Source: REEB481 sp044360435
GTDB taxonomy: Bacteria; Bacteroidota; Bacteroidia; NS11-12g; UBA955
DNA: 10,055 nt
Reading direction: 5' to 3'
Assembly (NCBI GenBank): GCA_044360435.1
Contig: JBIKKI010000080.1
Span: forward strand, 1-10,055
Positions 1 to 6,533 of this stretch are shown here, one piece after another. A program made the translations under genes and the position numbers. The number at the start of each line of letters is the position of its first letter. Position 1 is the first letter of the stretch. Under the pieces are notes generated by a model. That model was not told the origin of the DNA. It saw only the letters and a list, made by a program, of their open reading frames with translations, and did no database searches.

Positions 1-347
1 TGGTTACGAATTTCTACCCGTATCCCAATCCCTTCAGCACCCAGATGCGTTTTGTATTTACCCTCACCGGAAACGACATCCCGGATGAAGTGCACATCAA
101 AATCATGACCGCCGATGGCCGTGTGGTAAAACATGTACATCAGGATGAACTAGGCCCGATGCACATCGGCAACAACATCAGCCAATGGAGTTGGGACGGG
201 ACTGACCAGTTTGGCGACCGATTGGCCAATGGCGTGTATTTCTACCAGGTTACCGTGCGAAAAGACGGTAAAAAACTGGAGCACTTCGAAAGTGCAGGAG
301 ATGCTTCATTCAAACAACAAGTCGGAAAAATTTACCTCTTACGCTGA
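1..347 (+). CDS. C-terminal end of a secreted/surface protein with FlgD-like Ig / T9SS-type tail (partial)
   Basis: Only the last 114 residues are in the window; the frame is open from base 3 and enters from the left edge. The visible part begins with FYPYPNPFST, the 'YPNPF' entry of FlgD-like Ig modules and type IX secretion (T9SS) sorting tails. A beta-sandwich pattern follows: VHIKIMTADGRVVK, then WSWDGTDQFGDRLANGVYFY, and a short basic-hydrophobic end, KIYLLR. In Bacteroidota such modules close large exported proteins (C25-type peptidases including PorU2-like sortases, adhesins, hydrolases) and can direct passage through the T9SS or anchoring outside the cell. The catalytic or binding part lies outside the window, so the protein cannot be named. 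An internal ATG at base 45 is not the true start, because the YPNPF motif lies before it in the same frame. The next gene begins 15 bp downstream. Confidence 0.8.
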   Translation, partial: VTNFYPYPNPFSTQMRFVFTLTGNDIPDEVHIKIMTADGRVVKHVHQDELGPMHIGNNISQWSWDGTDQFGDRLANGVYFYQVTVRKDGKKLEHFESAGDASFKQQVGKIYLLR

Positions 348-362
348 TAAAACAAAACAACA

Positions 363-668
363 TTGTCATTCACAGAAAAACTAAAGAAGCGGTGGAACGC
401 AGGTTCAACCCGGCAAGTATGGATCATCCTATTGGTATTTGCCCTCACGGGAAGCAGCGTTGTGGGGTTACGTCAGTTGCTCAAGTCCAATTTTGACTGG
501 GCCCACAGCCAATGGTTCACCTACAGTTACTATTGGATCATCCTGCCGGTGTACAACCTGATGCTGCTGATGTACGGCTACCTTTTCGGCCAGTTTCGCT
601 TCTTCTGGGAATTTGAAAAAAGATTCTTCCAACGCATCGCTAAACCTTTCAGAAAAAAATCATCATGA
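363..668 (+). CDS. Small two-helix membrane protein, DUF6787-like
   Basis: A 101-aa protein of unknown function. It has a basic N-terminus (KLKKRW), a first membrane segment at about residues 18-38, a short loop, a second segment at about 53-76, and a conserved-looking cytoplasmic tail FGQFRFFWEFEKR (75-87) ending in basic residues. From memory this layout and the FGQFxFF tail fit the Bacteroidota DUF6787 family; that assignment is moderate only. The start is TTG at 363: a TAA in the same frame at 348-350 leaves no ATG or GTG upstream, and the first internal Met would remove the first helix. The last four bases (ATGA) overlap the start of the Mrp gene, so the two are probably translationally coupled. 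A role near Fe-S assembly is suggested only by position. Confidence 0.72.
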   Translation: MSFTEKLKKRWNAGSTRQVWIILLVFALTGSSVVGLRQLLKSNFDWAHSQWFTYSYYWIILPVYNLMLLMYGYLFGQFRFFWEFEKRFFQRIAKPFRKKSS

Positions 669-1714
669 TTACCGAAACGCAAGTATTTCATGCCCTGGGG
701 CAGGTAGATGATCCGGATTTGAAGAAAGACCTGGTGACCCTGGGAATGATCCGCGACTTGAACATACAGGGTGACGCCATTTCATTCACCGTGATGCTGA
801 CCACTCCGGCCTGTCCGATGAAAGACATGATTGAACAGGCTTGCAGGAATGCCATTCGGCTGATGGTTCCGGATGCGCGGACGGTCAACATCCTGATGAG
901 CAGCGAAACCCGCAACAACCGGCCTGCGAACGGCATTTTACCCGGCGTAAAAAACATCATAGCCGTAGCTTCCGGCAAAGGAGGTGTGGGCAAGTCAAGC
1001 GTAGCGGCGAATCTGGCAACGGCTTTGGCGCGCAGCGGTGCAAAAACCGGACTGCTTGATGCCGACATTTACGGACCCTCAGTTCCTACCCTTTTTGGCA
1101 TTCAGGAAGCACCGGAAATGCGTGAGGTGGAAGGACGAAACATCATGGTGCCGCATGTACAGGATGGCATCAAACTGATGAGCATCGGTTTTCTGGCCGA
1201 TCCCAAACAGGCCATTGTATGGCGCGGCCCAATGATCTCTTCAGCCATCCGGCAAATGGTACAGGATACCGAATGGGGCGATCTGGATTACCTGATTGTG
1301 GATTTGCCCCCCGGCACCGGCGATGCGCAGCTCACCCTGGTGCAACAGGTTCCGCTTACCTGTGTGATAATGGTAACCACTCCACACGATCTGGCTTTTG
1401 CCGACGCGCGTCGCGCCATGGCCATGTTCCGGGTTCCGGGCATTGAAAAAACCGTGCTGGGTGTAGTAGAAAACATGTCGTGGTTCAGTCCGCCCGACGC
1501 CCCTGAAAAACGGTATTACCTGTTTGGAACGGAAGGCGGAAAAAAACTCGCCGAAGAAGGTTCCGTGCCATTGCTGATGCAGATTCCCCTGTTTGAACAA
1601 GAAGCGCAATCGGCGCGTTACCCACCGGAACACCCGGCTTTCGCCTCTTATCTGGAGCTGGCGGGTAATGTGGCGCGTTATGTGAGCATTCTGAACAATA
1701 CAGAAAAATCCTAG
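665..1714 (+). CDS. mrp: Mrp/ApbC (NBP35 family) iron-sulphur cluster carrier P-loop ATPase
   Basis: A 349-aa cytoplasmic ATPase that by family binds an Fe-S cluster and passes it to apo-proteins. Residues 1-85 form a MIP18/DUF59-type domain with the hallmark TTPACP (46-51). Residues 94-345 form the ParA/MinD-type ATPase domain: deviant Walker A GKGGVGKS (104-111), switch motif DADIYGPSVP (132-141), WRGPM (186-190) and Walker B DLPPGTGD (213-220). The C-terminal stretch ENMSWFSPPDAPEKRYYLFG (269-288) replaces the 'ENMSxFxCPxC' seen in many Mrp proteins, so the cluster-binding CxxC is absent. As I recall this is usual for Bacteroidota Mrp; Cys50 in the MIP18 domain and Cys60 remain. Full length. 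ATG start overlaps the upstream stop by four bases; the Nfu gene follows after 15 bp, which supports a joint Fe-S delivery role. Confidence 0.96.
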   Translation: MITETQVFHALGQVDDPDLKKDLVTLGMIRDLNIQGDAISFTVMLTTPACPMKDMIEQACRNAIRLMVPDARTVNILMSSETRNNRPANGILPGVKNIIAVASGKGGVGKSSVAANLATALARSGAKTGLLDADIYGPSVPTLFGIQEAPEMREVEGRNIMVPHVQDGIKLMSIGFLADPKQAIVWRGPMISSAIRQMVQDTEWGDLDYLIVDLPPGTGDAQLTLVQQVPLTCVIMVTTPHDLAFADARRAMAMFRVPGIEKTVLGVVENMSWFSPPDAPEKRYYLFGTEGGKKLAEEGSVPLLMQIPLFEQEAQSARYPPEHPAFASYLELAGNVARYVSILNNTEKS

Positions 1715-1729
1715 TTTTGTAACACAAGC

Positions 1730-1978
1730 ATGAACGCCAACGACAGCGATATCAGCAAGCGTATCAACGAAGCACTGGATACCATCAGGCCCTACCTGCA
1801 TGCCGATGGTGGTGATGTAGAGTTGTTGGAGCTGGGACCGGACCTTTCGGTTGTTTTGCGTCTAACCGGTGCTTGCGGAAGCTGCGCCATGAGCGACATG
1901 ACCATGAAAGCCGGTATTGAAGAAACGCTGCGCCGCAGCATTCCCGAATTAGGCAGTATTTCTGCGGTTAAAGATTGA
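1730..1978 (+). CDS. NifU C-terminal domain (Nfu-type) Fe-S scaffold/carrier protein
   Basis: An 82-aa single-domain NifU-like protein. Family hallmarks are IRPYLHADGGDVELLEL (19-35) and the cluster-ligating CxxC in TGACGSCAMS (Cys49, Cys52). Two such proteins normally hold one [4Fe-4S] cluster between their CxxC pairs and donate it to target enzymes. The usual degenerate A-type domain of NfuA is missing, so this is the short 'Nfu domain only' form common in Bacteroidota. The ATG at 1730 lies 15 bp after the mrp stop. Mrp ATPases and Nfu proteins act at the same late delivery step, so adjacency fits one operon. The stop TGA overlaps the TTG start of the following membrane protein by four bases (TTGA). 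Confidence 0.95.
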   Translation: MNANDSDISKRINEALDTIRPYLHADGGDVELLELGPDLSVVLRLTGACGSCAMSDMTMKAGIEETLRRSIPELGSISAVKD

Positions 1979-2787
1979 ATCGCGAACCTGTTTTCCTGAA
2001 CATCTGCAGCGCCCTCAATGGCATCGCATGTGTGTTGCTTGGAGCCAGGCACCTTAACCAGACATGGTTGTACCCGGCACCGGATTCTTGGTGGTTATTG
2101 TGCGCCGCTGCCTTAGGATTTGTGTATGCCTTCGACCTGGCCATGGATTTGCGCCGGATGCGACATGCCAACAGTCTTGTGTACGGTGCAGCAATTCTTG
2201 TTCCTGCCCTGGTTGCTGCTTACTTAGCGTTGCCCTTCTTTTCATTGCGCCATCCGGGTGAATACCTGAGTAAACTCCTGTTGCCCGCAATCCTTACGGC
2301 AAGTTACCTTACAGGCATTGTCTGGAAGCGCTATTTGTTTTTGAATCCCTTTCGGGAAGTACTGGCTGCCGTAGTTTTTGCTGCCACATTGGTTGTTGCA
2401 GCGTCGGGAGATGCAGCACAAACCTATGCCGTGGCCTTCCTGTTTGGCTTTGGATGCCTGGCCAACCTGCTGCTGGGTTCCTGGTACGACTATGAACGAG
2501 ATCAACAGTATGGCATGACCGGACTGTTACACAGTTCGTGGTTTCCGGGTTCATCTACCGACCACATGCGCTCCTTATTCGTCGTCTTGCTGCTGGTTCC
2601 ACCTGCATGCGTCAAAGTGGCTTCACATTATTGGGATTCCTGGGCTTTGCCCGAATCAGCACTTTGGATTTACGTTGTTATGGTAGCCGGTTTCTGGATT
2701 GTGCGCGAAACGCCCCTCACTTTCAGAAGATTCGGCATACATCGCTTTGTGGCAGACTGGCTGCTGTTGCTTTGGCTGTTGGTTTAG
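1975..2787 (+). CDS. Polytopic membrane protein, possible UbiA-like prenyltransferase homologue
   Basis: A 270-aa very hydrophobic protein with about eight or nine predicted membrane segments (roughly 8-24, 38-56, 68-90, 99-117, 127-144, 150-170, 198-216, 228-244, 257-270). Two acidic motifs sit at helix ends: FDLAMDLRR (Asp54, Asp58) and YDYERDQQYG (Asp172, Asp176). UbiA-type intramembrane prenyltransferases have about nine helices and two Asp-rich DxxxD motifs that bind Mg-prenyl diphosphate, one in each half, so topology and motif spacing are compatible. The full NDxxDxxxD of canonical UbiA is not present, and substrate cannot be inferred. The start is TTG at 1975: an in-frame TAA at 1969-1971 excludes upstream starts, and the next Met is at residue 57. 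It overlaps the Nfu stop by four bases. It ends nine bases before the end of convergent tdk. Confidence 0.7.
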   Translation: MNREPVFLNICSALNGIACVLLGARHLNQTWLYPAPDSWWLLCAAALGFVYAFDLAMDLRRMRHANSLVYGAAILVPALVAAYLALPFFSLRHPGEYLSKLLLPAILTASYLTGIVWKRYLFLNPFREVLAAVVFAATLVVAASGDAAQTYAVAFLFGFGCLANLLLGSWYDYERDQQYGMTGLLHSSWFPGSSTDHMRSLFVVLLLVPPACVKVASHYWDSWALPESALWIYVVMVAGFWIVRETPLTFRRFGIHRFVADWLLLLWLLV

Positions 2788-2796
2788 AAACTGGTT

Positions 2797-3342
2797 TTAC
2801 TTGGGAAGCCCGGCTTCCCAACACGACTGGCATCGTGCTTCATACACATTGCTGTGGCCAACGAGAATTAAATCTTCAGAATCAATAACACGATAGGTTC
2901 GATCGGCTTTGGCACCGCATTGGAAACAACGTGCAAACACCTGAATTCGATGGCGCGCCAGGGCCTTCAGCGCAGGCATGTGTCCAAAATCACGCCCAAG
3001 GTAATCGCGATCCAGACCTGCTCCATACACTTCTATACCCAAGGAAAGCAGGTAGTTTACGGTAGAAAGGATTTCTACATTAAAGAACTGAATCTCATCA
3101 ATGAAAACGGCTTTCGTCATTTCCGAGGTAAGTCCGCTAATTTCTTCAGGTTTGATAACCCTTTGGGCAGGGATGGACAAGCCTGAATGTGTACTTACAC
3201 CCCGGGCATTATAGCGGTTGTCCAGGAGCGGTTTCACCACAATTTTCTGAGAAGGGTCATATTGGTAATCCTGATATATTTCAATCAGTCGGGTACTCTT
3301 CCCAGCAAACATACATCCGTAGATCAGGGTAAAATCGCTCAT
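2797..3342 (-). CDS. tdk: Thymidine kinase, type II (TK1-like)
   Basis: A 181-aa cytoplasmic salvage enzyme that phosphorylates thymidine (and deoxyuridine) with ATP to give dTMP. Walker A is GCMFAGKST (9-17). Walker B with the catalytic Glu is FIDEIQFF (80-87; Glu83 is the probable base). The lasso region holds GLDRDYLGRDFGHMPALKAL (109-128). The structural zinc is held by CFQC (Cys139/142) and CQSC (Cys171/174), and the thymidine-binding stretch is VGHSNVYEARC. All key residues are present; length is slightly short of the common 190-200 aa, but the C-terminus is intact to the zinc pair. The ATG (complement of 3340-3342) starts right at the MSDFTLIYG strand. The gene is a lone - strand unit: convergent with the UbiA-like gene and divergent from the Pro-rich gene across 50 bp. 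Family enzymes are inhibited by dTTP. Confidence 0.97.
   Translation of the reverse strand: MSDFTLIYGCMFAGKSTRLIEIYQDYQYDPSQKIVVKPLLDNRYNARGVSTHSGLSIPAQRVIKPEEISGLTSEMTKAVFIDEIQFFNVEILSTVNYLLSLGIEVYGAGLDRDYLGRDFGHMPALKALARHRIQVFARCFQCGAKADRTYRVIDSEDLILVGHSNVYEARCQSCWEAGLPK
2801..2821. terminator. Perfect palindrome at a convergent gene junction (possible bidirectional terminator)
   Basis: TTGGGAAGCC (2801-2810) and GGCTTCCCAA (2812-2821) are exact reverse complements around one base. As RNA this would form a nine-pair stem with a three-base loop in either direction. It begins 13 bases after the stop of the UbiA-like + strand gene, the expected place for a terminator. It also encodes the last residues (about GLPK) of tdk on the other strand. 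There is no clear U-run after the stem on either strand, so intrinsic termination is an inference from position and symmetry. Confidence 0.5.
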
Positions 3343-3392
3343 GGTTTTCTATTGTCGGTTCTTTGTTCGTTTCTTTGTGCTGTTTCACAGTT
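3343..3392. promoter_or_regulatory. Divergent intergenic spacer between tdk and the Pro-rich gene
   Basis: These 50 bases must hold the start signals of tdk (-) and of the rightward gene pair (+), unless those promoters lie inside the neighbouring coding regions. The + strand is rich in T with several TTTG and TTTC words. I could not find a convincing Bacteroidota promoter (TTG, about 20 bases, then TAnnTTTG) on either strand, and no Shine-Dalgarno sequence. Reported as the likely shared regulatory spacer by layout only. Confidence 0.35.
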
Positions 3393-4331
3393 ATGAAGCA
3401 CGAGGGAAACGAGTCAGCGAAAATTGAACAATTGCTCGGGGAATTGGGAACAATATCTCCACCTTTTTTGAACAGTAAGGAAAAACTGAAGCAATTGGCG
3501 GCAACCCTGTACCTGCTTTCCGACCAACTGAACGAAACACCCGAGGCGGAAGCAGAGGCTGCCTTGGAAACAAATCCGCCCGCAACACCTCAGGAACAGC
3601 CCTGGACGCCGGTTCCCAACCTGCAGCCCAACCATACAGACTGGAGCAATCCCATTCCCGACCTGGATATTGAAGCTGCATTGATGGCTTCCGAAGAAAC
3701 AAAAGCGCATGCTGAACCAGCCGGACCCGTTTCCAAAGTGGAGTCAAAACCCGAGCCCGTGCTGCCGCCTGCTCCTGAAGTAATGCCAACGCCGGAAATT
3801 CCGCCGGCACCAAAACAAGAACTATTGCCGGAGGCGCCTTCCGAGCCCGTGCTTCCGCCTGCGCCAGAAACATCACCGGTGCTGGAAATTCCACCGGTAC
3901 CCAAAATAGAAATTCTGCCGGAAGCACCTGCCGAGCCGGCATTGCCGCCTGCTCCGGAAGCAACGCCAACCGTAGTAATCCCGCCTGCACCCAAACAGGA
4001 AATCCGTGCAGAAACACCTGTTGAACCTACACTGCCTCCAAAAAGCGAAACCCCTCCGATCATTCCACCTGTCACCGCGCCTGCAGCTGCGCCAGCCGCC
4101 TCCCGCGACTTGCATAAATCATTACCGCTGGTGAAGCGCATTGAGTTCATCAATCGATTGTTCTCCGGAAAAGATGATGAATGGCAAAGGTTCTGCCTGC
4201 AGGTGAACAGGGCTGAACATGCCGAAGAGGCCCTGAGCATCTACAGGGAACACTTCATTCGCCTGGGGTGGGAAAAGCAAACGGACAGTGCAGATCAGTT
4301 GAAGCAGTCTATTGTGAAAGTATGCGCGTGA
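3393..4331 (+). CDS. Pro/Glu-rich repeat protein with conserved C-terminal helical domain, unknown function
   Basis: A 312-aa protein without signal peptide or membrane segment, so probably cytoplasmic. Three parts are visible. Residues 1-60 are a helical, charged N-terminus (IEQLLGELG; KLKQLAATLYLLSDQL). The middle (about 60-240) is disordered and Pro/Glu/Ala-rich, with three full 30-residue repeats at 121-150, 151-180 and 181-210 and a partial fourth at 211-225. Residues about 242-312 form a compact helical domain, LPLVKRIEFINRLFSGKDDE followed by WQRFCLQVN and RAEHAEEALSIY. From memory, similar short tails (F-I-N-x-L-F-x-G-D) end many uncharacterised Bacteroidota proteins. The ATG at 3393 is preferred; a TTG at 3363 in the same frame would add ten residues (FVSLCCFTV) that do not look like a signal peptide. 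The gene ends one base before comEC, so co-transcription is likely, but no function is proven. Confidence 0.82.
   Translation: MKHEGNESAKIEQLLGELGTISPPFLNSKEKLKQLAATLYLLSDQLNETPEAEAEAALETNPPATPQEQPWTPVPNLQPNHTDWSNPIPDLDIEAALMASEETKAHAEPAGPVSKVESKPEPVLPPAPEVMPTPEIPPAPKQELLPEAPSEPVLPPAPETSPVLEIPPVPKIEILPEAPAEPALPPAPEATPTVVIPPAPKQEIRAETPVEPTLPPKSETPPIIPPVTAPAAAPAASRDLHKSLPLVKRIEFINRLFSGKDDEWQRFCLQVNRAEHAEEALSIYREHFIRLGWEKQTDSADQLKQSIVKVCA
3753..4067 (+). repeat. 90-bp (30-aa) in-frame tandem repeats, three full copies plus one partial
   Basis: Units start at 3753, 3843 and 3933, each exactly 90 bp, with a shorter fourth from 4023. Every unit opens with EPxLPP and the three full ones continue APE, then IPPxPK, then end in E-x-P plus one residue. 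Silent positions differ between copies (for example gtg ctg versus gtg ctt versus gca ttg for the V/A-L pair), so the array is old and kept by protein-level selection rather than freshly duplicated. Confidence 0.9.
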
Positions 4332-4332
4332 A

Positions 4333-6324
4333 TTGACGTTTATACACGCAGCGCCCTTCCTGCGCCTGCTCTTGCCTTTCGCTACCGGCATCTTTGCAGG
4401 GCTGCAGTTGTTGAAAACCACCGTCCCGACGGAGGCGTGGTTGCTGCCCTTATTGTTCCTCCTCTGCCTGTGCGGCGCAGGCATCAACATGTACTTAATC
4501 CAAGCCAGGCGCAGGGTGCCAAATTTCCTGACCTACAGCTGTCTGGCTCTGGCTGGTGTATTGCTTTCTGTTGGCAAAGACCCCATCCACAAGTTGGACC
4601 ATCATTCCCGATTTCCCGAAGCGCAGAAGTTCTTGCTGCAGCTGACGGAGCCACCTGTACACAAACAAGGATATTGGAAAGCAACCGCATTGGTGCGGGA
4701 ACTTGCCGATGCCAACACCGTAAGAAGAGCCGGTGGCATACTGCTGCTCTACATCAAAGAAGACAGTGGCGGCGCGGTGCAGCAATGGAACTATGGCGAC
4801 CTGCTTGAAGTGAGCGGCAAGCTGCAGCCCATTCCCGGCGCGGGCTACCCGGAACAATTTGATTATGCAGCCATGTTGTGGGTTCGAGGCATCAACAGGC
4901 GCATCTTTACCACACCACAACACATCCAATGGCGAGGAAATGAAGGCAACCCCATCATGGCCTTGTCATTTCAGGCGGCATCCTGGACCGGGGAACAACT
5001 GGCCGCGCGTTTCAGTCCTCGGATTGCTGCAGTGCTTTCGTCGTTATTGATAGGCCTGCGCAGCAATATCGAACCTCAGGACCTGGAAGCATTCAAGAAT
5101 ACAGGAACCCTGCACGTACTGGCCGTTTCAGGAATGCACATTGCGTTGATATACGGCGTACTGATGTGGCTGATGGGCGCGGTTCCCTGGCGAATACCCT
5201 CTTTTGTAACCCTGACATTCGTAGCTGTATGCATCTGGAGCTATGCCTGCATCAGCGGATTTTCCGCATCGGTAAGCAGGGCTGCCTTGATGTGCAGCGT
5301 CATGCTTCTCGGAAAAGGCATCAAACGAAACTCGAGTCTGGCCAACAACCTTTCCGCAACAGCATTTATACTTTTACTGTGGGAACCTCGCTTGCTGATG
5401 GATGCCGGATTCCTCCTATCTTGTTCCGCTGTCGCTGGAATCCTGATGTTTCAACCCTTGTTCGAACGGCGGCAACCCGATCATAAAATTGCCAAATCTC
5501 TGTGGAACCTGTTGTCCGTTTCACTGTCGGCGCAATTGGGCACCCTGCCTGTGAGTCTTTACTATTTCCATCAATTTGCAGCATACTTTCTGATTGGGAA
5601 CCTACTGATTATACCCTTGAGTACCGTTGCATTGTTTGGCGGTCTCTTGTTCCTACCCTTCTGTACGGTTCCATATATAGGCAACCTGATTCAGCTATGC
5701 ACGAACATAACCACAACCTTGCTTCTGGATACCGCTGCGTGGATAGGGCGCTGGCCAAATGCACTGTTCAATTCATGGTATCTGAGCGGCATTGAAGCCA
5801 TGCTTCTGTGTGCAGTACTTTGTGGAAGTGCCTGGTACTTTTACAGCACCAATACCAAACCATGGTTCTTTTTAAGCGCCCTTTTGCTTTTTGCTGGCGT
5901 GCGCAGCGTACGCATCCTGCATGAACGTTGGACTCAGCGTGAAATCATCTACACCCGGCAACAAGGAATTTGGAGCCTGATGTTGCGAAAAGGCCGGAAT
6001 GCGGTACTGCTGAGCAATGACACCTTGAAGCTGGATCGCAAAAAGATGTCTGCGTACTTCCAAAGATATCAGGTGACACCGGCAATACTTGAGTGTTCCG
6101 CCAATCCGGCATGGTTGAAGCTCAGCAGTGCGGCACAGTCTAAGAAACCTTGGGAAATCCAAATTTCTGCTGCGCAATTCCCCGACAAAGCGGGTGTGTT
6201 CCTTTGGAACCGCCGCTGGAAGCCCCGCATAATTCCAAAGCACAGCAATGAGCAAGGGCTATGGCTTTATGAATATACCCAAAACAGCTACATGCGCATT
6301 CCGGAAAAGTTCCTTACCCCATGA
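4333..6324 (+). CDS. comEC: ComEC/Rec2 family DNA-uptake channel protein (no beta-lactamase domain)
   Basis: A 663-aa inner-membrane protein that by family forms the channel for transforming single-stranded DNA. Residues 1-81 give three or four helices, starting with the typical APFLRLLLPFATGIFAG. Residues about 85-205 are the soluble DUF4131/OB-like part, with GYPEQFDYAAMLWVRGI (171-187). The Competence domain (about 230-500) carries LLIGLRSNIEPQDLEAFKNT (238-257), then HVLAVSGMHIALIYG (261-275), and further helices with SGFSASVSRAALM (308-320). The last 130 residues are soluble, without the HxHxDH metallo-beta-lactamase motif of Bacillus-type ComEC; as I recall Bacteroidota ComEC usually has this short form, so it need not be truncated. 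TTG start: an in-frame TGA at 4315-4317 leaves no other codon, and the family N-terminus begins right after. It follows the Pro-rich gene by one base. Confidence 0.93.
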   Translation: MTFIHAAPFLRLLLPFATGIFAGLQLLKTTVPTEAWLLPLLFLLCLCGAGINMYLIQARRRVPNFLTYSCLALAGVLLSVGKDPIHKLDHHSRFPEAQKFLLQLTEPPVHKQGYWKATALVRELADANTVRRAGGILLLYIKEDSGGAVQQWNYGDLLEVSGKLQPIPGAGYPEQFDYAAMLWVRGINRRIFTTPQHIQWRGNEGNPIMALSFQAASWTGEQLAARFSPRIAAVLSSLLIGLRSNIEPQDLEAFKNTGTLHVLAVSGMHIALIYGVLMWLMGAVPWRIPSFVTLTFVAVCIWSYACISGFSASVSRAALMCSVMLLGKGIKRNSSLANNLSATAFILLLWEPRLLMDAGFLLSCSAVAGILMFQPLFERRQPDHKIAKSLWNLLSVSLSAQLGTLPVSLYYFHQFAAYFLIGNLLIIPLSTVALFGGLLFLPFCTVPYIGNLIQLCTNITTTLLLDTAAWIGRWPNALFNSWYLSGIEAMLLCAVLCGSAWYFYSTNTKPWFFLSALLLFAGVRSVRILHERWTQREIIYTRQQGIWSLMLRKGRNAVLLSNDTLKLDRKKMSAYFQRYQVTPAILECSANPAWLKLSSAAQSKKPWEIQISAAQFPDKAGVFLWNRRWKPRIIPKHSNEQGLWLYEYTQNSYMRIPEKFLTP

Positions 6325-6357
6325 GCAAAACACCTTTAGACGCGAATGGCGGTTTGG

Positions 6358-6376
6358 GTTGCAAAGTAATTGTAAC
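6358..6376 (+). terminator. Weak stem-loop 33 bp after comEC
   Basis: GTTGCAA (6358-6364), loop AGTAA, TTGTAAC (6370-6376). As RNA all seven positions pair, one of them G-U. The stem is A/U-rich and no U-run follows, so it is only a weak candidate for the end of the Pro-rich gene-comEC transcript. Confidence 0.25.
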
Positions 6377-6404
6377 GGCAATGTCATAAGCGCAAGACCC
6401 TACG

Positions 6405-6418
6405 GTGCAAAATTGCAC
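6405..6418. promoter_or_regulatory. Short perfect palindrome, possible operator
   Basis: GTGCAA, two A's, TTGCAC: six-base arms in perfect symmetry. With a two-base centre it suits a dimeric DNA-binding protein better than an RNA hairpin. Its half-site shares TTGCA with the stem-loop 30 bases upstream. It lies about 150 bp before the ATG of the giant gene. No regulator is identified. Confidence 0.22.
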
Positions 6419-6525
6419 ACTCATTCACATTTAACTACCTGACTATCAACGTTTTAAAAATTTCTGATCTAAGAACCGGAAGCGCACGTATGATTTTTAT
6501 CAGTTCCCAGATTTACCCCCCCTTT

Positions 6526-6533
6526 TAACTTTC
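6526..6533 (+). promoter_or_regulatory. Candidate -7 element of the giant gene
   Basis: TAACTTTC matches seven of eight positions of the Bacteroidota -7 consensus TAnnTTTG. It would place the transcription start near 6540 and give an A/C-rich leader of about 27 bases. No good TTG/TTTG -33 box is seen at the right distance, so the call is weak. Confidence 0.25.

Noticed and set aside
1241..1801. 186-codon open frame on the - strand across mrp and the Nfu gene
   Set aside because: It lies opposite two well-supported genes, crosses their boundary and shows no family motif.
3753..4067. CRISPR-like or mobile repeat array
   Set aside because: The 90-bp periodicity is in frame, degenerate at silent sites and has no repeat-spacer structure; it is a protein repeat.
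3391..4240. Long - strand open frames (208 and 216 codons) opposite the Pro-rich gene
   Set aside because: The complement of Pro/Ala/Glu-rich repeats gives stop-poor Gly/Ala/Ser or Leu/Ala/Arg-rich frames; no conserved domain is visible and the + strand protein is coherent.
4333..6324. comEC as a truncated pseudogene
   Set aside because: The missing beta-lactamase domain is expected for Bacteroidota ComEC, the core motifs are intact and the frame is uninterrupted.
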